A DNA stretch of 64,000 nt. Source: Hymenobacter lucidus (GTDB lineage: Bacteria > Bacteroidota > Bacteroidia > Cytophagales > Hymenobacteraceae). The stretch is taken from the NCBI RefSeq assembly GCF_020447265.1, contig NZ_JAJADR010000012.1:1-64000 (forward strand). Reading direction: 5' to 3'. Position numbers and translations under genes: made by a program. Positions 6,672 through 14,456 of the stretch are shown piece by piece. The notes beneath the pieces were generated by a model. It was not told the origin of the DNA. It worked only from the letters and a program-made list of their open reading frames with translations, and did no database searches. Position 1 is the first letter of the stretch; each line of letters begins with the position of its first letter.

Positions 6672-7997
6672 TTGACACCTTCCGAAATACAATCCATCAA
6701 ACAACGCTTCGGCATTATCGGCAACGCGCCGGCGCTGAACTACGCCATTCAGGTGGCGGCCCAGGTAGCGCCTACCGATATGACGGTGCTCATCAGCGGG
6801 GAAAGCGGCTCGGGTAAGGAATCCTTTTCCAAGATCATCCACGCCCTGTCGCCCCGCAAGCACGGGCAGTTCATTGCCATCAACTGCGGCGCCATTCCCG
6901 AGGGCACCATCGACTCAGAGCTGTTTGGGCACGAGAAAGGCTCGTTTACGGGCGCCCAGGAAGCCCGCAAGGGTTACTTCGAGGTGACCAATGGCGGCAC
7001 CATCTTCCTCGACGAAATCGGGGAAATGCCGCTCGGCACCCAGGCCCGCCTGCTGCGCGTGCTCGAAAACGGCGAGTTTATCCGCGTCGGCTCCAGCAAG
7101 GTGCAGAAAACCGACGTGCGCGTAGTAGCCGCCACCAACGTGAATCTGCTGGACGCCGTGCGCGAGGGCAAGTTCCGGGAAGACCTCTACTACCGCCTCA
7201 ATACGGTGCCCATCACGGTTCCACCGCTGCGTGAACGAGGCGATGATATCTACCTACTGTTCCGCAAGTTCGCTACCGATTTTGCCGAGCGCTACCGCGT
7301 CCGGCCCATTGCCCTCAGCCCTGAGGCCGTGACGGAGCTGCAGCGCTTCAGCTTCCCCGGCAACATCCGCCAGCTCAAGAACGTGGCCGAGCAGATGTCG
7401 GTGCTGGAAACGGAGCGGGACGTAGACCACGTGCGGCTGCGCCAGTACCTGCCCGCCGAGCAAGCCAGCCGCCTGCCCATGCTGCTGAGCGCCTCGGGCA
7501 CCCACGGCGCCGATGCCAACACCTACTCCGAGCGCGACCTGCTCTACAAGGTGCTCTTCGACATGCGCCGCGACATGACCGACCTGAAAAAGCTGGTGCT
7601 GGACTTGGCCGCCGGTCAGCGCCCGGCCGAAACCCAGGAGCTGCTGCGCCAGAACAGCCACCTGTTCAACAGCCTGAACGTGGCTCCAGCATACGAAAAC
7701 AGCCGCCTGTCCCGTTCTGCCCCTGCCGACGGCGGCGCGACGGAGTATTTTATCACGCCCCGGCCCGAGCTGGCGGTAGAAGACGCTACACCTTATGAAG
7801 ATGAGGTGCAGCGGGTGGAAGACATTCCGCACGAAACCGAGGAGGAAACCCTTTCCCTGGAAGCCAAGGAAAAGGAAATGATTATGAAGGCCCTTAAAAA
7901 GCACCACAACAAGCGGAAGTACGCTGCCCACGACCTGGGAATTTCGGAGCGCACCCTCTACCGCAAGCTGAAACAATATGATCTGGAGCAAATTTAA
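6672..7997 (+). CDS. Sigma-54-dependent transcriptional activator (AAA+ and Fis HTH)
   Basis: The 441-residue protein begins almost directly with the AAA+ module: Walker A GESGSGKE at 43-50, the sigma-54 contact loop GSFTGA at 90-95 (serine instead of alanine in GAFTGA), Walker B GTIFLDEIGEM, and the R-finger region. A Fis-type HTH ends the protein (GISERTLYRKLKQYD). There is no receiver, GAF or PAS domain, so control must come from expression, partner proteins or the roughly 110-residue linker. The likely start is TTG 6672, three bases after the cassette. Its 3' end overlaps lptE by 20 nt. The gene is conserved at this place in Bacteroidota; its targets are not known to me, but see the candidate -24/-12 site before groES. 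Confidence 0.93.
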   Translation: MTPSEIQSIKQRFGIIGNAPALNYAIQVAAQVAPTDMTVLISGESGSGKESFSKIIHALSPRKHGQFIAINCGAIPEGTIDSELFGHEKGSFTGAQEARKGYFEVTNGGTIFLDEIGEMPLGTQARLLRVLENGEFIRVGSSKVQKTDVRVVAATNVNLLDAVREGKFREDLYYRLNTVPITVPPLRERGDDIYLLFRKFATDFAERYRVRPIALSPEAVTELQRFSFPGNIRQLKNVAEQMSVLETERDVDHVRLRQYLPAEQASRLPMLLSASGTHGADANTYSERDLLYKVLFDMRRDMTDLKKLVLDLAAGQRPAETQELLRQNSHLFNSLNVAPAYENSRLSRSAPADGGATEYFITPRPELAVEDATPYEDEVQRVEDIPHETEEETLSLEAKEKEMIMKALKKHHNKRKYAAHDLGISERTLYRKLKQYDLEQI

Positions 7998-8514
7998 CCG
8001 TCTGACTCTTTGGCTGGTAGTACTGGCGTTGCTACCCGCACTGGCCGGGTGCATCCGGTATTCCTTCACCGGCACCAACATCGACCCGACGGTGAAAACC
8101 TACTCCGTCCAAACCTTTCAGAACACGGCCAGCAACGGCCCGTCGTTTCTCTCTCAGCGCTTTACGGAAGAGTTCAAGGATTATTTTCAGCGCAACACCA
8201 GCCTCAAACTGGTGCCGCGCGACGGTGACCTGCAGTTTGAGGGGCAGATTGTGGCCTACGACTTTGCCCCGGCCGCTATTCAGAGTACCAATGGTATCGA
8301 TCAGGCCGGCGTAAACCGCCTGACGATGCAGGTGCGGGTGCGCTTTACCAATACAAAAGACCCCAAGCAGGACTTCGAACAGACCTTCCAGAGCTACGGC
8401 GACTTCCCGGCCACCCAGGATATTGCCCGCATCAACAACGACCCGGTGTCGTTGCGCCGCATTACGACCAACATTATTACCGACACCTTTAACAAGTCGG
8501 TAGCCAACTGGTAG
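7978..8514 (+). CDS. lptE: LPS assembly lipoprotein LptE (Bacteroidota type)
   Basis: The 178-residue protein starts with a lipoprotein signal peptide; the lipobox LAGC places the acylated cysteine at residue 25. The mature part (IRYSFTGTNIDPTVKTYSV...) matches the LptE family of this phylum, an outer-membrane lipoprotein that plugs LptD and helps insert lipopolysaccharide. The start overlaps the end of the sigma-54 regulator by 20 nt, implying coupled translation. A GC-rich hairpin follows the stop directly. Both the sequence and its place before the secG/groESL group support the call. Confidence 0.88.
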   Translation: MIWSKFNRLTLWLVVLALLPALAGCIRYSFTGTNIDPTVKTYSVQTFQNTASNGPSFLSQRFTEEFKDYFQRNTSLKLVPRDGDLQFEGQIVAYDFAPAAIQSTNGIDQAGVNRLTMQVRVRFTNTKDPKQDFEQTFQSYGDFPATQDIARINNDPVSLRRITTNIITDTFNKSVANW

Positions 8515-8537
8515 CCGGCCGGCGGGGCCGGGTTTTT
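8515..8537 (+). terminator. Terminator after lptE
   Basis: CCGGCC and GGCCGG pair around GGCGG and are followed by five T residues, starting directly after the lptE stop codon. Confidence 0.6.
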
Positions 8538-8678
8538 CGGAAGTAGTGGGTTTACTGGGTAAATTGATGCACTTTTGCCGCCCCGTAAATCGGGCTGCTC
8601 CTCTGGGGTAGCTCCCGGCCGGGTCTGGCAATACCGGCCAGAATCTTAGGTAGCGCCTCACCATCACCGTTCCCGCCT

Positions 8679-10352
8679 ATGACCCGCGCGTCGCTGTTGC
8701 AAATTATTGATCATGTAAGCGTCATCTCAGATTCTGAGATTCGCGAGCTGGAGCAATTGGCGGCGGCGTTTCCGTACTGTCAAACCGCGCACGTGCTGCT
8801 GGCCAAGGCCGCCCACGACCAGGGCAGCATGCTGGCCAGCCAGCGCCTGCGCCGGGCCGCTACCTATGCCGCCGACCGGCAGCTGCTCCGCCAGCTCATT
8901 GAGGAGCCCGCCCCGGTTTCGGCAGCAACGATTGGCTTTGAGCCAGTTACCTACACCCAACCACTATCGGCTACTGAGCCTGAAGTGGAAATTCAAAGCG
9001 AGCCAACTCTGCCGGAAGCTACCGACTTGGCGGTAGTGGAAGAAACTACTCCGCTGCCGGTCACAAATGAGCCTGAAGCCACTGATCTGACACCGGAAGA
9101 AACTATTGCGCTGGCTGTTACAACGGAGCCGGAAGCTACCCCGGAAACTGTTTCTGTTACCGAGCCAGATTTTGCTGTCACGGAATCTGCTGATGTGCCA
9201 GCTACGGATGTGCCAGTTACGGATGCGCCGCCACTGGAAACTGCCGACGCAGAAATAGCAGATACGGTACTAGTAGAAACACCGGTAGCTGACACGGTGG
9301 AGCACTTGGACGAGCCACTGGTCGCTGAGCCGCACGCTACTGAGGCCACCGCCGACTCGGAGCAATCAGCGCCATTTGCTGTTGCTGCTGACTTGGTCCC
9401 GGAAGAAGTGGCTGCGGACAACAGTTCGACGCTAGCCCGTGAGCCGGAAGAAACAGAGAATACCACCCCGGAACCAGAGGCAACCATAGAAGAGCCGGTC
9501 GAAACGGAAGCAGGCCAGCTGCTTGCAGAAGCCCCGGAGCATTCGGCAGAATTCACGGAGGAAGATGCGGAACCGGAGGCGACTACCCAGAAAGCTGAAG
9601 TGCCACTGGAATCAGGAGCCGGCAGCATTGCGGAGAATCAGGAAGTTACAGCTGAGCTATCAGCTTCGGTAGATGCGGCAGAAACGCCGGAGTTGACAGC
9701 CGTAGCCGCCGACAGCCTTCTGGGCGACATAGATATTCTGCCGGCAGTAGCCCCACCCATCCGGCCGCCGGTTGAAGTCGGGTCCTCCCGCTTTGAGTTC
9801 GGCCTGGGCCTGCCCGAGCCGGGCGGTGCGGGCGCCTACGAGCTACCCACGCTGCTGGAAGAGGAAGCCGAGGCGACGGTGGAGCCTGCAACAGTAACAG
9901 CCGGCTTCCGGGGTGATGAGCACATGGGCTACGCGCTGGGTGGCGGCAGCCGCTTAGGCTTCTGCCTGCAACTAGCTGACGACCTTACCCAGCCACTGCC
10001 CGCTACGGAGTTTTTTGCCCCCGATGCGCTGCTGCACGCCCAAACTCCCCACTACCTGCCACCGCCACCGCCCGCGCCTTCCCCGTTTGATCTGATCAAC
10101 AAGTTTTTGCGTAATCAGCCCCGGCTTCGGACGCCGGCCGCGCTGCCGGTTTCGGCCGAGGAGCAGGCCGATTTGTCGGTGCGCAGCACCCAGGGCGTGC
10201 CCGATATTGCCTCCGAAAGCCTAGCTAAAATCATGGTGCGCCAGGGTAAACTGCAGAAGGCAATCGAAATATATGAGCGGCTAATAGTGCGCCAGCCGGA
10301 AAAAAAGGCGTATTTTGCCGAACAAATCCAACAACTGAAATCTACCGAGTAA
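8679..10352 (+). CDS. Large acidic linker protein with C-terminal TPR-like repeat
   Basis: The 557-residue protein has three parts. Residues 1-90 form a helical domain (SVISDSEIRELEQLAAAFPYCQ, then an Ala-rich helix). Residues about 95-345 are a long disordered stretch dominated by Glu, Thr, Pro, Ala and Val. The C-terminus returns to order with a DLINKFLRNQPR segment and a TPR-like unit (SLAKIMVRQGKLQKAIEIYERLIVRQPEKK). There is no signal peptide or membrane segment. It ends directly at secG (TAA then ATG, no gap), so the two are co-transcribed. The position and end domains look conserved in this phylum, but no function is known to me; a scaffold near the secretion or envelope machinery is only a guess. 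Confidence 0.85.
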   Translation: MTRASLLQIIDHVSVISDSEIRELEQLAAAFPYCQTAHVLLAKAAHDQGSMLASQRLRRAATYAADRQLLRQLIEEPAPVSAATIGFEPVTYTQPLSATEPEVEIQSEPTLPEATDLAVVEETTPLPVTNEPEATDLTPEETIALAVTTEPEATPETVSVTEPDFAVTESADVPATDVPVTDAPPLETADAEIADTVLVETPVADTVEHLDEPLVAEPHATEATADSEQSAPFAVAADLVPEEVAADNSSTLAREPEETENTTPEPEATIEEPVETEAGQLLAEAPEHSAEFTEEDAEPEATTQKAEVPLESGAGSIAENQEVTAELSASVDAAETPELTAVAADSLLGDIDILPAVAPPIRPPVEVGSSRFEFGLGLPEPGGAGAYELPTLLEEEAEATVEPATVTAGFRGDEHMGYALGGGSRLGFCLQLADDLTQPLPATEFFAPDALLHAQTPHYLPPPPPAPSPFDLINKFLRNQPRLRTPAALPVSAEEQADLSVRSTQGVPDIASESLAKIMVRQGKLQKAIEIYERLIVRQPEKKAYFAEQIQQLKSTE

Positions 10353-10754
10353 ATGTATTACGCTCTCATTGGCCTGATTCTTTTTGTATGCCTGCTGCTG
10401 GCGCTGGTAGTGCTGGCCCAAAATCCGAAAGGCGGTGGACTGTCGAACCAGTTTGGTTCGGGCGGTGCAGCCAACCTGATGGGCGTAAAGCGCACCGGCG
10501 ACCTGCTGGAGCGCCTGACCTGGGGTTTTGCCATCGGCCTGATGGTTCTCACGCTGGGTACGCACGTACTGAATGGTACTTCCGATGCCGCTGGCCCGGT
10601 CCGCAGCGTTAACCAGCAGAAAGCCATGGATACCAAGCTGCCAGCCGGCCCGGCCGCTCCTACCGGAGCCCCAGCTCCTGGCGCTACGGCTCCGGCCGCT
10701 ACCCCGGCTCAACAGCCCGCAGCTACTCCCGCCACGGCTCCTCCAGCCCAATAA
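10353..10754 (+). CDS. secG: Preprotein translocase subunit SecG
   Basis: SecG is the small accessory subunit of the SecYEG channel. The 133-residue product has the two membrane helices (residues about 2-22 and 55-74), the conserved loop NPKGGGLSNQFGSGGAANLMG between them, and the following T-D-x-L-E-R-L-T-W segment. The tail is an Ala/Pro/Thr-rich extension of about 50 residues, common in this phylum and probably unstructured. The start codon abuts the stop of the upstream acidic-protein gene, indicating translational coupling. A terminator hairpin follows. Confidence 0.95.
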   Translation: MYYALIGLILFVCLLLALVVLAQNPKGGGLSNQFGSGGAANLMGVKRTGDLLERLTWGFAIGLMVLTLGTHVLNGTSDAAGPVRSVNQQKAMDTKLPAGPAAPTGAPAPGATAPAATPAQQPAATPATAPPAQ

Positions 10755-10778
10755 GCTGATCCTTCCTTTTGCCTTTAT

Positions 10779-10816
10779 AAGCCGCTGGCTCCTTCACTGG
10801 GGTCAGCGGCTTTTGC
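10779..10816 (+). terminator. Terminator after secG
   Basis: AAGCCGCTG pairs with CAGCGGCTT across a 16-nt loop, followed by a T-rich tract. Confidence 0.75.
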
Positions 10817-10926
10817 TTTTCGGCTCTGCCTTTTTCGCGCCCCGGCCTGACACGTGGGCACGCTGCCGTGAAAACCTGACTGCGAATAGGGCGAAAACGT
10901 GTTCATTCTGTCAGGTTCGAAGAGGA

Positions 10927-10942
10927 TGGCACAAGAAGTGCC
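10927..10942 (+). promoter_or_regulatory. Candidate sigma-54 (-24/-12) promoter before groESL
   Basis: TGGCACAAGAAGTGCC has the sigma-54 layout: TGGCAC, then GG-N10-GC spacing, with GTGC at the -12 part (consensus TTGC). It ends 52 nt before the groES start. The same bases also form a small dyad (GGCAC/GTGCC), so another regulator is possible. No CIRCE element (TTAGCACTC-N9-GAGTGCTAA) is visible. Confidence 0.35.
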
Positions 10943-10994
10943 GGGTGCCGACCCAGGTTCCTAATACCAAAACCTTTCAACCAAAACGAACAAT

Positions 10995-11285
10995 ATGTCA
11001 CTAAGCATGAAACCGCTGGCGGACCGCGTCATCATTGCACCGGCTGCTGCTGAGGAGAAAACCAAATCGGGCATCATCATTCCCGATACAGCAAAAGAAA
11101 AGCCCCAGCGTGGCGAAGTAGTGGCTGTAGGCGCAGGCAAGGTGGCCGATAGCGGCAACCTGATCCAGCCTCAGGTAAAAGTGGGTGACCAAGTACTGTA
11201 CGGCAAGTATGCCGGCACGGAAATCACCGTGGAAGGCACCGACTACCTGATCATGAAGGAGTCAGACATTTTCGCCGTTCTGTAA
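10995..11285 (+). CDS. groES: Co-chaperonin GroES
   Basis: The 96-residue product is the Hsp10 lid of the GroEL folding chamber. It shows KPLADRVIIAPAAAEEKTKSGIIIPD at the start, with the mobile loop around residues 20-35, and a C-terminal EITVEGTDYLIMKESDIFAVL beta segment. Two start codons are possible: ATG 10995 (MSLSMKPL) and ATG 11007 (MKPL); I kept the longer one. groEL follows after 41 nt, so the pair is one operon. Expected regulation is heat shock; the visible upstream site is the -24/-12-like sequence. Confidence 0.97.
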   Translation: MSLSMKPLADRVIIAPAAAEEKTKSGIIIPDTAKEKPQRGEVVAVGAGKVADSGNLIQPQVKVGDQVLYGKYAGTEITVEGTDYLIMKESDIFAVL

Positions 11286-11326
11286 ATCACCCTTTCCTTT
11301 CGACTTAATTCCCTCTACCCAATAAG

Positions 11327-12967
11327 ATGGCTAAGAACATCCAATTCGATACCGACGGCCGCGACAAGCTGAAACGCGGTGTAGACAAACTGGCAAACGC
11401 AGTAAAAGTAACCCTGGGCCCCAAAGGCCGCAACGTGGTTATCGATAAGAAATTCGGCGCCCCCACCATCACTAAGGACGGTGTGACGGTAGCCAAAGAA
11501 ATTGAGCTGAGTGACCCAGTAGAAAACATGGGCGCCCAGCTGGTGAAGGAAGTAGCTTCCAAAACAGCCGACCAGGCCGGTGACGGCACCACTACCGCTA
11601 CCGTACTGGCCCAGGCTATCTACGCCGCCGGTTCGAAAAACGTGGCTGCCGGTGCCAACCCAATGGATCTGAAGCGCGGTATCGACAAGGCCGTGAAGGC
11701 CGTGGTTGAAAACCTGAAGCAGCAGTCGAAAAAGATTGAGAACTCCTCGGAAATTGCCCAGGTAGGCGCTATTTCGGCCAACAACGACATGGAAATCGGA
11801 CAGATGATTGCCGATGCTATGGATAAAGTAGGCAAGGAAGGCGTTATCACCGTGGAAGAAGCCCGCGGCACCGAAACCGAAGTAAAAACGGTGGAAGGCA
11901 TGCAGTTCGACCGGGGCTACCTCTCCCCTTACTTCGTGACCAACCCGGAGAAGATGGAGGCCGAGTTCGACAACCCTTACGTTCTGATCTACGACAAGAA
12001 GGTGAGCACCATGAAGGAGTTGCTGCCCGTACTCGAGCAGGTAGTTCAGACTGGTAAGCCCCTGGTTATCATCTCCGAGGATGTAGACGGCGAAGCCCTG
12101 GCGACGTTGGTAGTAAACAAGCTGCGCGGCTCGCTGAAAATTGCGGCCGTGAAGGCCCCCGGCTTCGGCGACCGTCGCAAAGCCATGCTGGAAGACATTG
12201 CCGTGCTGACCGGCGGTACCGTTATTTCGGAAGAGCGCGGCTACAAGCTCGACAGCGCTACGCTGGAATACCTTGGCACTGCTGAGAAAATCATCATTGA
12301 CAAAGACAACACGACGATTGTCAACGGCAAAGGTGAGAAAGAGACCATTACGGCTCGTATCAACGAAATCAAAGGCCAAATCGGCACCACGACTTCCGAC
12401 TACGACAAGGAGAAGCTGCAGGAGCGTCTTGCTAAGCTCTCGGGCGGCGTAGCTATTCTATACATTGGTGCCTCTACGGAGGTAGAGATGAAGGAGAAGA
12501 AGGACCGTGTGGACGATGCTTTGCACGCAACCCGCGCTGCCGTAGAAGAAGGTGTAGTGCCCGGCGGCGGTGTAGCCCTGGTGCGCGCCCTCGACGCGCT
12601 GGATGCAGTTGACACTATCAACGGCGATGAGCGGACCGGTGTAAACATCATCCGCACGGCCATCGAAGCTCCCCTGCGTACCATCGTGGCCAACGCCGGT
12701 GGCGAAGGCTCGGTAGTAGTGCAGAAGGTGCGCGAAGGCAAAGGCGACTACGGCTACAACGCCCGCGAAGACCGTTACGAAAACCTGATGGCCGCCGGTA
12801 TCCTCGACCCAACCAAAGTAACGCGCCTGGCGCTGGAGAATGCCGCTTCGATTGCCGGCCTGCTCCTGACCACCGAGTGCGTTATTTCGGACGAGCCCGA
12901 GGCTGACAAGGACCACGGCCATGGCGGTGGTAACCCCGGCATGGGCGGCATGGGCGGCATGATGTAA
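11327..12967 (+). CDS. groEL: Chaperonin GroEL
   Basis: The 546-residue chaperonin forms the double-ring ATP-driven folding chamber. The ATP site shows TLGPKGRNVVIDKKFGAPT and AGDGTTTATVLAQ, and the equatorial signature AAVEEGVVPGGGVAL is intact. The C-terminus is the usual flexible GGM tail (NPGMGGMGGMM). Codon use is strongly biased, as expected for a highly expressed gene. It follows groES in the same operon and ends at a strong terminator. Confidence 0.98.
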   Translation: MAKNIQFDTDGRDKLKRGVDKLANAVKVTLGPKGRNVVIDKKFGAPTITKDGVTVAKEIELSDPVENMGAQLVKEVASKTADQAGDGTTTATVLAQAIYAAGSKNVAAGANPMDLKRGIDKAVKAVVENLKQQSKKIENSSEIAQVGAISANNDMEIGQMIADAMDKVGKEGVITVEEARGTETEVKTVEGMQFDRGYLSPYFVTNPEKMEAEFDNPYVLIYDKKVSTMKELLPVLEQVVQTGKPLVIISEDVDGEALATLVVNKLRGSLKIAAVKAPGFGDRRKAMLEDIAVLTGGTVISEERGYKLDSATLEYLGTAEKIIIDKDNTTIVNGKGEKETITARINEIKGQIGTTTSDYDKEKLQERLAKLSGGVAILYIGASTEVEMKEKKDRVDDALHATRAAVEEGVVPGGGVALVRALDALDAVDTINGDERTGVNIIRTAIEAPLRTIVANAGGEGSVVVQKVREGKGDYGYNAREDRYENLMAAGILDPTKVTRLALENAASIAGLLLTTECVISDEPEADKDHGHGGGNPGMGGMGGMM

Positions 12968-12998
12968 TTCAGCCCCCGGCCAGCTTCGCTGACCAATG

Positions 12999-13035
12999 AA
13001 AAAAGCCCCATCAGAGCAGTCTGGTGGGGCTTTTT
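12999..13035. terminator. Bidirectional terminator between groEL and transporter
   Basis: AAAAAAGCCCCATCAGA pairs with TCTGGTGGGGCTTTTT (one wobble). It has A and T tracts on both sides and serves the convergent genes groEL and the MFS transporter. Confidence 0.9.
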
Positions 13036-13046
13036 GTTTATTGTTC

Positions 13047-14384
13047 TTACTGATTCAGCCAGTAGCTTACCGCGGCATCCGCCAGATTGTAAGCCACTAT
13101 GCTACCCATCAGCGCCAACGCCATGAGCCGCGTTTGGACCCTAACTGGAGCGTGCTGACTAATCATGACCGGCAACATAAACAACAGCCAGGCTACGGCC
13201 GCGTGTAGCAGCAAGGCCGGCGGCAAGCCCAGAACCGTTGCGGTACCGCCATCCAAGTAGGGCCCCATGTGCAGCAGCACCGGGCCGGCCACCGCGCCGA
13301 TGCCCAAGCCGGCCAGCCCCAGCCCGCCGAAAGTAAAGCGACGCTCCACTCCTGCGGATGAGCTTTGACGGGCCCCAAAATATAGCGCCAGGATGGTTAA
13401 CAAGGATGTTCCGCCCCATAAAGCCTGTTGTGCAGGCGTAGCGGCGGGCCCATATCCCAGGCCGATTGCCAGTTCCAGCACGACAGAGAGGATGAATACC
13501 GCTGCTATAAGTGCCGGCAGGTAGTAGCTTCGGCCCTGCTGCTGCGGGGAACGGGCGAGTTGCCACGCCAGATACCCAAGAGAAATAGCGAATATCCCCA
13601 GTCCCAGGCCCGGCAGGCCCACCATTCCCCGTAGCAGGTACGGCAGAATTGTGGCGGCCAAGCTCAATAGCGCCAGCACCACCGGCTTTACAAATCCGGG
13701 CATAGAGCGGGGCCCAACTCCGGCTATTCTCGTGCCGCTGGCGAGGCGCCCCCACTGCAGCAGCACGAGCAGCAAGGCCAGCGCCGCGGCACTGATAATC
13801 AGGGCAACGCCACCGAGGCCATAGCCGGCCGATACGCTGCCGACCATCAGGGGGAAGAGGATACCAGCCAAGCCACCGACAAGGCGGGCCAAGAGAAAGT
13901 TAGTCAGGCTTTGAACTTCCTGGGTGGATACATTTCCAATTGCCACCAACAGGCTTGGCGCTAACAAGCTGCTGCCGGCTCCCAACAGAATCAGCAGGCC
14001 GCTCAGCACAGCTACGGGGGGCAGCCCCGCTTGGCTAAGCTCGAAGTGGAACCCAGAAAGCAGCGCCAGCAGCAGGTACGTCAGTAGCACCAACCCGGCC
14101 CCTATCAGTAAGGTGCGCCGGGTTCCCCACCACGCATCGGCAACCCAGCCGCCCGGCACCAGCAGCAACGTATTCGTTATAAAGTACAGGGCCAGCAAGG
14201 AAGCCGCCTCCGCCCGCCCTATAGCTAACACAGCCACGAGCTGCATGGTCAGGATGGAGCGCATGGAGTCCACGCAAAAGCGCTCCAGAAACGTGGCGGC
14301 GAATAGTAGAGCCCGGGCTTGTTTCTGAGCACTGGCAACAGCAGCGGCCGGGGCAACGGCAACCGGCGGGTAAATTTCCGTCAT
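13047..14384 (-). CDS. MFS/POT-like transporter, divergent
   Basis: The 445-residue protein has about twelve hydrophobic helices and the N-terminal pattern FLERFCVDSMRSILTMQL. This aligns with the ERFSYYGMRALLSLY motif of the proton-coupled oligopeptide transporter next door, and VPGGWVADAWWGTRRTLL matches the family's second motif. It lacks the usual N-terminal ExxER glutamate pair in full (LER only), so substrate and coupling may differ from classical peptide transporters. It lies 72 nt downstream of the POT gene in the same direction, with a terminator between them, so expression may be separate. Membrane transport is confident; the substrate is not. Confidence 0.8.
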   Translation of the reverse strand: MTEIYPPVAVAPAAAVASAQKQARALLFAATFLERFCVDSMRSILTMQLVAVLAIGRAEAASLLALYFITNTLLLVPGGWVADAWWGTRRTLLIGAGLVLLTYLLLALLSGFHFELSQAGLPPVAVLSGLLILLGAGSSLLAPSLLVAIGNVSTQEVQSLTNFLLARLVGGLAGILFPLMVGSVSAGYGLGGVALIISAAALALLLVLLQWGRLASGTRIAGVGPRSMPGFVKPVVLALLSLAATILPYLLRGMVGLPGLGLGIFAISLGYLAWQLARSPQQQGRSYYLPALIAAVFILSVVLELAIGLGYGPAATPAQQALWGGTSLLTILALYFGARQSSSAGVERRFTFGGLGLAGLGIGAVAGPVLLHMGPYLDGGTATVLGLPPALLLHAAVAWLLFMLPVMISQHAPVRVQTRLMALALMGSIVAYNLADAAVSYWLNQ

Positions 14385-14402
14385 AAGTGGTAGGGCTTCA
14401 AC

Positions 14403-14436
14403 AAAAAGCCCCGCTGATAATATCAGCGGGGCTTTT
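14403..14436 (-). terminator. Terminator after POT transporter gene
   Basis: AAAAAGCCCCGCTGATA pairs with TATCAGCGGGGCTTTT. It lies just past the stop of the leftward oligopeptide transporter gene. Confidence 0.85.
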
Positions 14437-14456
14437 CGCTTAGATAAGTCGGGCAG

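Noticed and set aside
10841..10994. CIRCE-type operator before groESL
   Set aside because: I looked for TTAGCACTC-N9-GAGTGCTAA and nothing close is present; only the -24/-12-like sequence stands out.
11315..12379. 354-codon antisense frame across groEL
   Set aside because: It is a shadow of the strongly biased groEL codons, with no domain and no start signal.
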